A stretch of DNA of 64,000 bases from Mercurialis annua (lineage: Eukaryota; Streptophyta; Magnoliopsida; Malpighiales; Euphorbiaceae): assembly GCF_937616625.2 (NCBI RefSeq), contig NC_065573.1, forward strand, positions 496,001 to 560,000, in the 5' to 3' direction. Both the position numbers and the translations under genes were made by a program. Each line of letters begins with the position of its first letter. Position 1 is the stretch's first letter. The notes beneath the pieces were generated by a model. It searched no databases. It had not been told where the DNA came from and worked only from the letters and a program-made list of their open reading frames with translations. This document shows, in pieces, positions 46,079 to 60,200 of the stretch.

Positions 46079-47452
46079 TACAAACGATACGTAACAAATC
46101 CAAACGTTTCCCAATTTAGCGTTTAAGCCAAACGTTTACAAACGTAACGAAAAAAATCCGAACGTTTTTCCTTTTTAGTAATTAAAGCGAAACATTTACA
46201 AATGTTACAAAACAAATCCAAACGTTTACAAACATTACGGAACAAAAACAATCTTTTAACATTTTTAACAACTTAAGCCAAACGTTTATAAACGTTACGA
46301 AAAAAAATCCAAACGTTTATAAACGTTACGAAAAAAAATCCAAACGTTTCATTTTTTTAGCGATTGAAGCCAAACGTTTACAAATGTTAAGAAACAAATC
46401 CAAACTTTTTCCCATTTTAGCAATTGAAGCCAAACGTTTATAAATGTTTCGAAACAAGACCAAACGTTTACAAATGTTACGAAACAAATCCAAATGTTTA
46501 CAAACGTTACGAAACCAATCCAAACGTTTTCCCATTTTAGCGATTTAAGCCAAACTTTTACAAACTTTACAAAACAAAACCAAGTGTTTCACCTTTTTAG
46601 AGAATCAAGCCAAACTCTTACAAACGATAGGAAAAAAAAACCAAACGTTTAAAATGTTACGAAAAAAATCCAATTGTTTCACATTTTTAGCAATTTAAGC
46701 CAAACATTGACAAACATTACGAAACAAAGACAAACGTTTACAAACCTTACGAAACAAATCCCACAGTTTCACCTTTTTAGCAATTTAAGCCAAACTATTA
46801 CAAACGATTACAAACGTTACGAAACAAATTCAAACATTTCCCCATTTTAGCGATTTAAGTCAAACATTTAAAACGTTACGAAAAGAATCCAAATGTTTTT
46901 CATTTTTAGCAATTTAAGCCAAACATTTACAAACGTTACCAAACAAATCCAAACGTTTCACCTTTTTAGCAATTTAAGCCAAACGTTTACAAACTTTACG
47001 AAACAAATTCAAACGTTTCCCCATTTTAGCGATTTAAGTCAAATGTTTCAAATGTTACGAAAAGAATCCAAACATTTTCCTTTTTTAGCAATTTAAGCCA
47101 AATGTTTACAAACGTTACGAAACAAATCCAAACGTTTGCCCTTTTTAGAAATTTAAGCCAAACGTTTACAAATGTTACGAAACAAATCCAAACGTTTCAC
47201 CTTTTTAGCAATTTAAACCAAACGTTTACAAACGTTACGAAACAAATCCAAACGTTTCGCCTTTTTAGCAATTTAAGCCAAACGTTTTCAAACATTACGA
47301 AACAAATCCAACCGTTTCACCTTTTTAGCATTTGAAGCCAAACGTTTACGAATTCTACGAAACAAATCCAAGCGTTTCACCTTTTTAGCAATATAAGCCA
47401 AACGTTTACAAACATTATGAAACAAATCCAAACGTTTCACCTTTTTAGTGAT

Positions 47453-47801
47453 GGGTTAATTCCATATAAAATCACCACCTTTACATGTTTTTTCATTTTA
47501 ATCACGTCCTTTAAAAAGTGTCAAATAAAATCACCACCTTTCATTTTTTTTGCAAATCTATCCCGAATGTAAAAATTCGGAGTATTTTTGTTGACTTACC
47601 AACCGGAATCAACAAGAAAAGAGCAAGAAAAATGTATTTTATGTGTTAATTGGGCATTAGTCAAATTAAGACATGAAATTTTACTCATCGATGATAGATT
47701 TGCAAAAAAATGGAAGGTGGTGATTTTATTTGACACTTTTTAAAGGACGTGATTAAAATGAAAAAACGTGTAAAGGTGGTGATTTTATATGGAATTAACC
47801 C
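47453..47801. mobile_element. Mutator-like MITE, copy 1
   Basis: A 349-bp non-coding element with terminal inverted repeats of about 109 bp (47453-47562 and 47693-47801) beginning GGGTTAATTCCATATAAAAT. It is flanked by 9-bp direct repeats TTTAGTGAT (47444-47452) and TTCAGTGAT (47802-47810), one mismatch apart. Long inverted repeats plus a 9-bp target duplication are typical of non-autonomous Mutator-like elements. AAAATCACCACCTTT occurs twice within each inverted repeat. The element lacks transposase; the short open frames across it are chance. Confidence 0.88.
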
Positions 47802-48960
47802 TTCAGTGATTGATGCCAAACGTTTACAAACATTACGAAACAAAGCCAAACGTTTACAAACGTTACGAAACAAATCTAAGCGTTTCACCTTTTTAGCAAT
47901 TTGAGCCAAACGTTTACAAACGTTTATAAACAAATCCAAACATTTCACCTCTTACGTGATTTAAGCCAAACGTTTACAAATTTTTAGTTATTGAAGCCAA
48001 ACGTTACAAATGTTACGAAACAGATCCAAACGTTTCACCTTTTTAGCAATTTAAGCCAAACGTTTACAAACGTTACGAAACAAATCCAAATGTTTCACCT
48101 TTTTAGCGATTTAAACCAAACGTTTATAAACGTTACGGACCGAATCCAAACGTTTCCCCATTTTAGCGATTTAAGCAAAACGTTTACAAAAGTTACGAAA
48201 TAAATCCAAATGTTTCACCTTTTAGCGATTTAAGCTAAATGTTTACAAACGTTACGAAACAAATCCAAAAGTTTCCCCATTTTAGTGATTTAAGCTAAGC
48301 ATTTACAAACTTTGCGAAACAAATCCAAACGTTTCACCTTTTTAATGATTTAAGCCAAATGTTTACAAACATTAATAAATAAAACCAAACGTTTCACATT
48401 TTTAGCGGTTTAAGCCAAACGTTTACAAACATTACGAAACAAAACAAAACTTTTCACATTTTTAGCGATTTAAGCCAAACGTATACAAACGTTACGAAAC
48501 AAATCCAAGCGCTTCACCTTTTTAGAGATATAAGCCGAATGTTTACAAAAGTTATGAAACAAATCCTAGTGTTTCACCTTTTTAGCAATTTAAGCCAAAC
48601 GTTTACAAATGTTACGAAAGTAATCCAAACGTTTCACCTTTTTAGTGATTTAAGCCAAACATTTACAAACGTTACGAAACAAAACCAAACGTTTAAACTT
48701 TTTAGCAATTTAAGCAAAATCTTTAAAATGATACGAAATAAATCCAATCGTTTACAAACATTTTGGAACAAAAAGAAACATTTCAAATTTTTTGCAATTT
48801 AAGTCAAACGTTTACAAACGTTACGAAACAAAAGCAAACGTTTCCCCTTTTTACCGATTGAAGCCAAACGTTTACAAATGTTACGAAACAAATCCAAACG
48901 TTTCCCCATTTTAGCGATTTATGCAAAACGTTTATAAACGTTATGAAACAAAACCAGACG

Positions 48961-49020
48961 TTTACAAACGTTACGAAACAAATCCAAACGTTTACAAACG
49001 TTACGAAACAAATCCAAACG
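48961..49020 (-). repeat. two exact 30-bp half-monomer repeats
   Basis: TTTACAAACGTTACGAAACA plus AATCCAAACG occurs twice in immediate succession (48961-48990 and 48991-49020) before the normal CCCCATTTT half. It shows directly that one half of the 60-bp monomer can amplify as a 30-bp unit. Confidence 0.9.
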
Positions 49021-52000
49021 TTTCCCCATTTTAGCGATTTAAGCCAAACGTTTAAAAACGTTACGAAACAAATCCAAACGTTTCACCTTTTTAGCATTTT
49101 AAGCCAAACGTTTACAAACGTTACGAAACAAATTCAAACGTTTACATACATTACAGAACAAAAATAAACTTTTCACATTTTTTGCAATTTAAGCAAACGT
49201 TTACAAACGTTACGAAACAAATTCAAACGTTTCACCTTTATCGCGATTGAAGCCAAACGTTTACAAATGTTAAGAAACAAATCCAAACGTTTCCCCATAT
49301 TTGTGATTTAAGCCAAACATTTATAAATGTTACAAAATTAAATCAAACATTTACAAACGTTACGAAATAAATCCAAATATTTACAAACGTTACGAAACAA
49401 ATCCAACCGTTTCCCCATTTTAGCGATTTAAGCCAAATGTTTACAAACGTTACGAAACAAATCCAAAAATTTCACCTTTTTAGCGATTTAAGCCAAACGT
49501 TTACAAACGTTACGATAAGAATCAAAACGTTTTGCCTTTTTAGTAATTTAAGCCAAAGGTTTACAAACGTTACGATACAAATCCAAACATTTGACCTTTT
49601 TAGCAATTTAAGCCAAACGTTTACAAACGTTACGAAATAAATCCAAATGTTTCCCATTTTTAGCGATTTATGCCAAATGTATACAAACGTTAGGAAACAA
49701 AACCAAATGTTTAAAAAATTACGAAACAAATCCAAACGTTTCATATTTTTAGCGATTTAAGCCAAACGTTTACAAACGTTACGGAAAAAAAACAAACGTT
49801 TCACATTTTTAGCGATTTAAGCCAATTGTTTACAAACGTTACGAAACAAATTAAAGTGTTTCACCTTTTTAGCGATTTAAGCCAAACGTTTACAAAATTT
49901 ACGAAACAAATCCAAGCGTTTCACCTTTTTAGCAATTTAAGTCAAATGTTTACAAACGTTACGAAACAAATCCAAACGCTTCACCTTTTGAGCGATTTAA
50001 GCCAAATACTTACAAACGCTACGAAACGAACGTTTAACCTTTTTAGCGATTTAATCCAAATCTTTAAAACGTTACGAAATTAATCCAAACGTTTACAAAT
50101 ATTACGGAACAAAAACAAACGTTTCTCGTTTTTAGCAATTTAAGCCAAACGTTTAAAAACGCTACGAAATAAATCAAAACGTTTCAACTTTTTAGCAATT
50201 GAATCCAAATGTATACAAACGTTACGAAAAAAATCCAAACGTTTAACCATTTTAGCGATATAAGCCAAATGTTTATAAACGTTACGAAACAAATCCAAAC
50301 GTCTACAAACGTTTACAAACGTTACGTAACAAATCCAAACGTCTCCCCATTTTAGCGATTTAAACCAAAAGTTTACAAACGCTACGAAACAAATCCAATC
50401 GTTTCACCTTTTTAGCGATTTAAGCCAAACGTTTACAAATGTTACGAAATAAATCGGAACGTTTACAAACATTACGGAAAAAAAATTAAACTTTTCACAT
50501 TTTTAGCAATTTAAGCAGAACGTTTACAAACGTTACGAAGCAAATCCAAACAAATCCAAATGTTTCCCCATTTTAGCGATTTAAGCCAAACGTTTATAAA
50601 TGTTACAAAACGAGACCAAACATTTACAAACCGAAACAAATCCAAATGTTTACAAACGTTATGAAACAAATCCAAACGTTTTCCCATTTTAGCGATTTAA
50701 GCCAAACGTTTACAAACGTTACAAAACAAATTCAAGCGTTTCACCTTTTTAGCGATTTAAGCCAAACTCTTACAAACGATACGAAACAAAACCAAACGTT
50801 TAAAACGTTACGAAGCAAATCCAATTGTTTCACATTTTTAGCAATTTAAGCCAAACGTTTACAAACGTTACGAAACAAAGCCAAACGTTTACAAATGTTA
50901 CGAAACAAATCCAAGCGTTTCACCTTTTTAGCAATTTAAGCCAAACGTTTACAAACGTTACGAAACAAATTCAAACCTTTCCCCATTTAAGCGATTTAAG
51001 TCAAACGCTTAAAACGTTATGAAAAGAATCCAAACGTTTGCCCTTTTTAGCAATTTAAGCCAAACGTTTACAAACGTTACGAAACAAATCCAAACGTTTC
51101 ACCTTTTTAGCAATTTTAGTCAAACATTTACAAACATTACAAAACAAATCCAAGCGTTTCACCTTATTAGCATTTTAAGCCAAATGTTTACAAACGTTAC
51201 GAAACAAATCCAAGTGTTTCACCATTTTAGCAATTTAAGCCAAACGTTTACAAACATTACGAAACAAATCCAAATGTTTCCCCTTTTTAGCGATTGATGC
51301 CAAACGTTTTGAAACGTTACGAAATAAAGCCAAACGTTTACAAAAGTTACGAAACAAATCCAACCGTTTCACCTTTTTAGAAATTTAAGCCAAACTCTTA
51401 CAAATGTTACGAAACAAATCCAAACGTTTCACCTTTTACGTGATTTTAGCCAAACATTTACAATATTTTAGTGATTGAAGCCAAACGTTTACAAACGTTA
51501 CGAAACAAATCCAAACGTTTCACCTTTTTAGTAATTTAAGCCAAACGTTAACAAACGTTACGAAACAAATCCAAATGTTTCCCCTTTTTAGCGATTTAAG
51601 CCAAACATTTACAAACGTTACGAAACGAATCCAAACGTTTCCCCATTTTAGTGATTTGAGCCAAACGTTTACAAACGCTACAAAATAAATCCAAACGTTT
51701 AACCTTTTTAGCGATTTATGCTAAATGTTTACAAACGTTACGAAACAAATCCAAAAGTTTCTCCATTTTAGCGATTTAAGCCAAGCATTTACAAACATTA
51801 CGAAACAAATCCAAACGTTTCACTTTTTTAATGATTTAAGCCGAACGTTTACAAACGATAATAAACAAAACCAAACGTTTCACATTTTTAGCGATTTAAG
51901 CCAAACGTTTACAAACGTTGCAGAACAAAATAAAACGTTTAACATTTTTAGCGGTTTAAGACAAACGTTTACAAACATTGCGAAACAAATCCAAGCGCTT

Positions 52001-54248
52001 CACCTTTTTAGCGATATAAGCCAAATGTTTACAAAAGTTACGAAACAAATCCTAGCATTTCACTTTTCTAGCAATTTAAGCCAAATGTTTATAAATGTTA
52101 AGAAACAAATCCAAACGTTTCACCTTTTTAGCGATTTAAGCCAAACATTTACACATGTTACGAAACAAAACCAAACGTTTAAACTTTATAGAAATTTGAG
52201 CCAAATCTTTAAAACGTTACGAAATAAATCCAAACGTTTACAAACATTACGGACAAAAACAAACGTTTCACAATTTTAGCAATTTAAGCCAATCGTTTAC
52301 AAACGATACGAAACAAATCCAAACATTTCACTTTTTTAGCGATTTAAGCCAAACGTTTACAAACGCTACGAAACAAATCAAAACGTTTCTCCTTTTTAGC
52401 AATTTAAGCCAAACGTTTTCAAACGTTAAGAAACAAAGCCAAACGTTTCCCCATTTTAGCGATTTAAGCCAAACGTTTATAAACGTTAAGAAACAAAACC
52501 AAACGTTTACAAACGTTACGAAATAAATCCAAATGTTTACAAACGTTACGAAACAAATCAAAACGTTTCCCAATTTTAGCGATTTAAGCAAAACGTTTAC
52601 AAACGTTACGAAACAAATCCAAACGTTTTGCCTTTTTAGTAATTTAAGCCAAACGTTTACAAACGTTACGATACAAATCCAAATGTTTCACCGTTTTAGC
52701 AATGTAAGCCAAACGTTAAGAAACAAATCCAAATGTTTCCCCTTTTTAGCGATTTATGCCAAACGTTTACAAATGTTACGAAACAAAACCAAACGTTTAA
52801 AACGTTACGAAACAAATCCAAACGTTTCACATTTTTAGTGATTTAAGCAAAACGTTTACAAACGTTACGGAAAAAAACCAAACGTTTACAAACGTTAAGT
52901 AACAAACCGAAACGTTTCCCCATATTAGCGATTTAAGCCCAACGTTTCTAAACGTTACGAAACAAAACCAAACGTATACAAACGTTACGAAATACATCCA
53001 GATGTTTACAAACGTTACGAAACAAATCCAAACGTTTCCCCATTTTAGCGATTTAAGCCAAACGTTTACAAACGTTACGAAAAGAATACAAGTGTTTCCC
53101 CGTTTTAGCGATTTAAGCCAAACGTTTACAAACGTTACGATACAAATCCACACGTTTCGCCTTTTCACTAACTTAAGCCAAACGTTTACAAACGTTACGA
53201 TACAAATCCAAACATTTCCCCTCTTTAGCAATTTAAGGAAAACGTTTACAAACGTTACGAAACAAATCCAAACGTTTCCCCTTTTTATCGATTTATTCCA
53301 GACGTTTACAAACGTTACGAAAAAAAACCAAACATTTCTAACGTTACGAAACAAATCCAAACGTTTCACATTTTTAGCGATTTAAACCTAATGTTTACAA
53401 ACGTTACGGAAAAAAACCAAACGTTTAACATTTTTAGCAATTTAAGTCAACTGTTTACAAACGTTACGAAACAAATCAAAGAGTTTCACCTTTTTAGCGA
53501 TTTAAGCTAAACGTTTAAAAAATTTACGAAACAAATCCAAGTGTTTCACCTTTTTAGTAATTTAAGCCAAACGTTTACAAACGTTACGAAACAAACCCAA
53601 ACGTTTCCCCATTTTAGCGATGTAAGCCAAACGTTTGTAAACATTTAGAAACAAATCCAGACGTTTACAACCGTTACAAAACAAATCCAAACGTTTACAA
53701 ACGTTACGTAACAAATACAAAAGTTTCCCTATTTTAGCGATTTAAGGCAAACGTTTACAAACGTTACGAAACAAATCCGAACGTTTGACCTTTTTAGCGA
53801 TTTAAGCCAGACATTTACAAACGTTTACAAACATTACGAAACAAATCAAAATGTTTACAAACATTACGGAACAAAAACAAACTTTTCACATTTTTAGCAA
53901 TTTAAGCCAAACGTTTACAAACGTTACGAAGAAAATCCAAACGCTTCACGTTTTTAGCGATTGAAGCCAAAGTTTTACAAAAGTTAAGAAACAAATCCAA
54001 ACGTTTCACCATTTTAGTGATTTAAGCCAAACGTTTATAAATGTTATGAAACAAGACCAAACGTTTACAAACGTTACGAAACAAATCCAAATGTTTACAA
54101 ATGTTACAAAACAAATCCAAACGTTTTCCCATTTTAGCTATTTAAGCCAAACGTTTACAAACGTTAAGAAACAAATCCACGCGTTTCACCTGTTTAGCGA
54201 TTTAAGCCAAACGTTTATAAACGTTACGAAACAAATTCAAACGTTGCC

Positions 54249-57200
54249 CCATTTTAGAGTATTAAGTCAAATGTTTAAAACGTTACGAAAACAAATCCAA
54301 ACGTTTTCCCTTTTTAGCAATTTAAGCCAAACGTTTACAAATGTTACGAAACAAATCCAAACGTTTCACCTTTTTAGCAATTTAAACCAAACGTTTACAA
54401 ACGTTACGAAACAAATCCAAACGTTTCGCCTTTTTAGCAATTTAAGCTAAACGTTTTCAAACATTACGAAACAAATCCAACTGTTTCACCTTTTTAGCAT
54501 TTGAAGCCAAACGTTTACGAATTCTACGAAACAAATCGAAGAGTTTCACGTTTTTAGCAATATAAGCCAAACGTTTACAAACAATATGAAACAAATCCAA
54601 ACGTTTCACCTTTTTATTGATTGGTTAATTCCATATAAAATCACCACCTTTACATGTTTTTTCATTTTAATCACGTCCTTTAAAAAGTGTCAAATAAAAT
54701 CATCACCTTTCATTTTTTTGCAAATCTATCCCGAATGTAAAAATTCGGAGTATTTTTGTTGACTTAACAACCGGAATCAACAAGAAAAGAGCAAGAAAAA
54801 TGTATTTTATGTGTTAATTGGGCATTAGTTAAATTAAAACATTTATTTAGGAGGAAAAAGACATGAAATTTTACTCATCGATGATAGATTTTCAAAAAAA
54901 TGAAAGGTGGTGATTTTATTTGACACTTTTTAAAGGACGTGATTAAAATGAAAAAACGTGTAAAGGTGGTGATTCTATATGGAATTAACCCTTTAGTGAT
55001 TGATGCCAAACGTTTACAAACATTACGAAACAAAGCCAAACATTTACAAACGTTACGAAACAAATCCAAGCGTTTCACCTTTTTAGCAATTTGAGCCAAA
55101 CGTTTACAAACGTTTATAAACAAATCCAAACATTTCACCTCTTACGTGATTTAAGCCAAACGTTTCCAAATTTTTAGTGATTGAAGCCAAACGTTTACAA
55201 ATGTTACGAAACAGATCCAAACGTTTCACCTTTTTAGCAATTTAAGCCAAACGTTTACAAACGTTACGAAACACATCCAAACGTTTCACCTTTTTAGCGA
55301 TTTAAACCAAATGTTTATAAACGCTACGGACCGAATCCAAACGTTTCCCCATTTTAGCGATTTAAACCAAACGTTTACAAAAGTTACGAAATAAATCCAA
55401 ATGTTTAACCTTTTAGCGATTTAAGCTAAATGTTTACAAACGTTACGAAACAAATCCAAAAGTTTCCCCATTTTAGTGATTTAAGCTAAGCATTTACAAA
55501 CTTTACGAAACAAATCCAAACGTTTCACCTTTTTATTGATTTAAGCCAAATGTTTACAAACGTTAATAAATAAAACCAAACATTTCACATTTTTAGCGGT
55601 TTAAGCGAAACGTTTACAAACGTTACGAAACAAAACAAAACTTTTCACATTTTTAGCGATTTAAGCCAAACATATACAAACATTAAGAAACAAATCCAAG
55701 CGCTTAACCTTTTTAGAGATATAAGCCGAATGTTTACAAAAGTTACGAAACAAATCCTACTGTTTCACCTTTTTAGCAATTTAAGCCAAACGTTTACAAA
55801 TGTGATGAAAGAAATCCAAACGTTTCACATTTTTAGTGATTTAAGCCAAACATTTACAAACGTTACGAAACAAAACCAAACGTTTAAACTTTTTAGCAAT
55901 TTAAGCAAAATCTTTAAAATGTTACGAAATAAATCCAATCGTTTACAAACATTATGGAACAAAACGAAACATTTCACATTTTTAGCAATTTAAGTTAAAT
56001 TTTTACAAACGTTACGAAACAAAAGCAAACGTTTCACCTTTTTACCGATTGAAGCCAAACGTTTACAAATGTTACGAAACAAATCCAAACGTTTCCCCAT
56101 TTTAGCGATTTATGCAAAACGTTTATAAACGTTATGAAACAAAACCAGACGTTTACAAACATTACGAAACAAATCTTAACGTTTACAAACGTTACGAAAC
56201 AAATCCAAACGTTTCCCCATTTTAGCGATTTAAGCCAAACGTTTAAAAACGTTACGAAACAAATCCAAACGTTTCACCTTTTTAGCATTTTAAGCCAAAC
56301 GTTTACAAACGTTACGAAACAAATCCAAACGTTTACATACATTACAGAACAAAAATAAACTTTTCATATTTTTAGGAATTTAAGCCAAACGTTTACAAAC
56401 GTTACGAAACAAATTCAAACGTTTCACCTTTATCGCGATTGAAGCCAAACGTTTACAAATGTTAAGAAACAAATCCAAACGTTTCCTCATATTAGCGATT
56501 TAAGCGAAACGTTTATAAATGTTACGAAATAAAACCAAACATTTACAAACGTTACGAAATAAATCCAAATGTTTACAAACGTTACGAAACAAATCCAAAC
56601 GTTTCCCCATTTTAGCGATTTAAGCCAAACGTTTACAAACGTTATGAAACAAATCCAAAAATTTCACCTTTTTAGCGATTTCAGCCAAACGTTTACAAAC
56701 GTTACGATAAGAATCCAAACGTTTCGCCTTTTTAGTAATTTAAGCCAAAGGTTTACAAACGTTACGATACAAATCCAAACGTTTCACCTTTTTAGCAATT
56801 TAAGCCAAACGTTTACAAACGTTACGAAATAAATGCAAACGTTTCCCATTTTTAGCGATTTATGCCAAATGTTTACAAACGTTAGGAAACAAAACCAAAT
56901 GTTTAAAACATTACGAAACAAATCCAAACCTTTCACATTTTTAGCGATTTAAGCCAAACGTTTACAAACGTTACGGAAAAAAAACCAAACGTTTCACATT
57001 TTTAGCAATTTAAGCCAACTGTTTACAAACGTTACGAAATAAATCAAAGTGTTTCACCTTTAGCGATTTAAGCCAAACGTTTACAAAATTTACTAAACAT
57101 ATCCAAGCGTTTCACCTTTTTATCAATTTAAGCCAAACGTTTACAAACATTACGAAACAAATCCAAACGCTTCACCTTTTTAGCGATTTAAGCCAAACAT

Positions 57201-60200
57201 TTACAAACGCTACAAAACGAAACCAAACGTTTAACCTTTTTAGCGATTTAATCCAAATCTTTAAAATGTTACGAAATAAATCCAAACGTTTACAAATATT
57301 ACGGAACAAAAACAAACGTTTCTCATTTTTAGCAATTTAAGCCAAACGTTTAAAAACGCTACGAAATAAATCAAAACGTTTCAAGTTTTTAGCAATTGAA
57401 TCCAAATGTATACAAACGTTACGAAAAAAATCCAAACGTTTAACAATTTTAGCGATATAAGCCAAATGTTTATAAACGTTACGAAACAAATCCAAACGTT
57501 TACAAACGTTTACAAACGTTACGTAACAAATCCAAACGTTTCCCCATTTTAGCGATTTAAACCAAATGTTTGCAAACGCTACGAAACAAATCCAATTGTT
57601 TCACCTTTTAAACGATTTAAGCCAAACGTTTACAAATGTTACGAAATAAATCTGAACGTTTACAAACATTACGGAAGAAAATTAAACTTTTCACATTTTT
57701 AGCAATTTAAGCCAAACGTTTACAAACGTTACGAAGCAAATCCAAACAAATCCAAACGTTTCCCCATTTTAGCGATTTAAGCCAAACGGTTATAAATGTT
57801 ACGAAACAAGACCAAACATTTACAAACCGAAACAAATCCAAATGTTTACAAACGTTATGAAACAAATCCAAACGTTTTCCCATTTTAGCGATTTAAGCCA
57901 AACGTTTACAAACGTTACGAAACAAATCCAAGCGTTTCACCTTTTTAGCGATTTAAGCCAAACTCTTACAAACGATACGAAACAAAACCAAACGTTTAAA
58001 ACGTTACGAAGCAAATCCAATTGTTTCATATTTTTAGCAATTTAAGCCAAACGTTTACAAACGTTACGAAACAAAGCCAAACGTTTACAAATATTACAAA
58101 ACAAATCCAAGCGTTTCACCTTATTAGCATTTTAAGCCAAATGTTTACAAACGTTACGAAACAAATCCAAGCGTTTCACCTTTTTAGCAATTTAAGCCAT
58201 ACATTTACAAACATTACAAAACAAATCCAAATCTTTCCCCTTTTTAGCGATTGATGCCAAACGTTTTCAAACGTTACGAAATAAAGCCAAACGATTACAA
58301 AAGTTACGAAACAAATCCAACCGTCTCACCTTTTTAGAAATTTAAGCCAAACTCTTACAAATGTTACGAAACAAAAATCCAAACGTTTCACCTTTTACGT
58401 GATTTTAGCCAAACATTTACAATATTTTAGTGATTGAAGCCAAACATTTACAAACGTTACGAAACAAATCCAAACGTTTCACCTTTTTAGTAATTTAAGC
58501 CAAACGTTAACAAACGTTACGAAACAAATCCAAATATTTCCCCTTTTTAGCGATTTAAGCCAAACATTTACAAACGTTAGGAAACGAATCCAAACGTTTC
58601 CCCATTTTAGTTATTTGAGCCAAACGTTTACAAACGCTACAAAATAAATCCAAACGTTTAACCTTTTTAGCAATTTATGCTAAATGTTTACAAACGTTAC
58701 GAAACAAATCCAAAAGTTTCTCCATTTTAGCGATTTAAGCCAAGCGTTTACAAACATTACGAAACAAATCCAAACGTTTCACTTTTTTAATGATTTAAGC
58801 CGAACGTTTACAAACGTTAATAAACAAAACCAAACGCTTCACATTTTTAGCGATTTAAGCCAAACGTTTACAAACGTTACAGAACAAAATAAAACGTTTC
58901 ACATTTTTAGCGTTTTAAGCCAAACGTTTACAAACATTGCGAAACAAATCCAAGCGCTTCACCTTTTTAGCGATATAAGCCAAATGTTTACAAAAGTTAC
59001 GAAACAAATCCTAGCATTTCACCTTTCTAGCAATTTAAGCCAAATGTTTATAAATGTTAAGAAACAAATCCAAACGTTTCACCTTTTTAGCGATTTAAGC
59101 TAAACATTTACAAACGTTACGAAACAAAACCAAACGTTTAAACTTTATAGAAATTTGAGCCAAATCTTTAAAACGTTACGAAATAAATCCAAACGTTTAC
59201 AAACATTACGGAACAAAAACAAACGTTTTACAATTTTAGCAATTTAAGCCAATCGTTTACAAACGGTACGAAACAAATCCAAACATTTCACTTTTTTAGC
59301 GATTTAAGCCAAACATTTACATACGTTACGAAACAAAACCAAAAGTTTTAACTTTATAGAAATTTGAGCCAAATCTTTAAAACGTTACGAAATAAATCCA
59401 AACGTTTATAAACATTACGGAACAAAAACAAACGTTTCACATTTTTAGCAATTTAAGCCAATCGTTTACAAACGGTATGAAACAAATCCAAACGTTTCAC
59501 CTTTTTAGCGATATAAGCCAAACGTTTACAAACGCTACGAAACAAATCAAAACGTCTCACCTTTTTAGCAATTTAAGCCAAACAGTTTCAAACGTTAAGA
59601 AACAAAGCCAAACATTTCCCTATTTTAGCGATTTAAGCCAAACGTTTACAAACGTTACGAAGAAAATCCAAATGTTCCACCTTTTTAGCGATTTAAGTCA
59701 AACGTTTACAAACGTTACGATACAAATCCAAACGTTTTGCCTTTTTAGTAATATAAGCCAACGTTTACAAACGTTACGATACAAATCCAAATGTTTCAAC
59801 GTTTTAGCAATGTAAGCCAAACGTTAAGAAACAAATCCAAACGTTTCCCCTTTTTAGCGATTTATGTCAAACGTTTACAAATGTTACGAAACAAAACCAA
59901 ACGTTTAAAACGTTACGAAACAAATCCAAACGTTTCACATTTTTAGCGATTTAAGCAAAACGTTTACAAACGTTATGGAAAAAAACCAAACGTTTACAAA
60001 CGTTAAGTAACAAACCAAAACGTTTCCCCATATTAGCGATTTAAGCCAAACGTTTCTAAATGTTATGAAACAAAACCAAACGTATACAAACGTTACGAAA
60101 TACATCCAGATGTTTACAAACGTTACGAAACAAATCCAAACGTTTCCCCATTTTAGCGATTTAAGCTAAACGTTTACAAACGTTTCCCCGTTTTAGCGAT

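Larger units (their letters stand above)
47021..54248 (-). repeat. large higher-order satellite unit A (about 7.2 kb)
   Basis: Rare variants in this unit recur at an offset of about 7,190 bp in the next unit. They include the MITE (47453 and 54622), ACAGATCCAAACG (about 48020 and 55213), GGACCGAATCC (about 48137 and 55328), a doubled AAATCCAAACAAATCC (about 50543 and 57737) and TACATCCAGATG (about 52993 and 60092). Copies differ by a few percent by eye, much less than unrelated monomers do. Unit boundaries are arbitrary because the repeat is circularly permutable; I chose the AAGTCAAATGTTT variant as the start. Confidence 0.8.

Noticed and set aside
51725..52279. Longest satellite open frame, 184 codons
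   Set aside because: Same periodic composition as the others; the homologous stretch in the duplicated unit (58684-59103) ends early, so the frame is not preserved.
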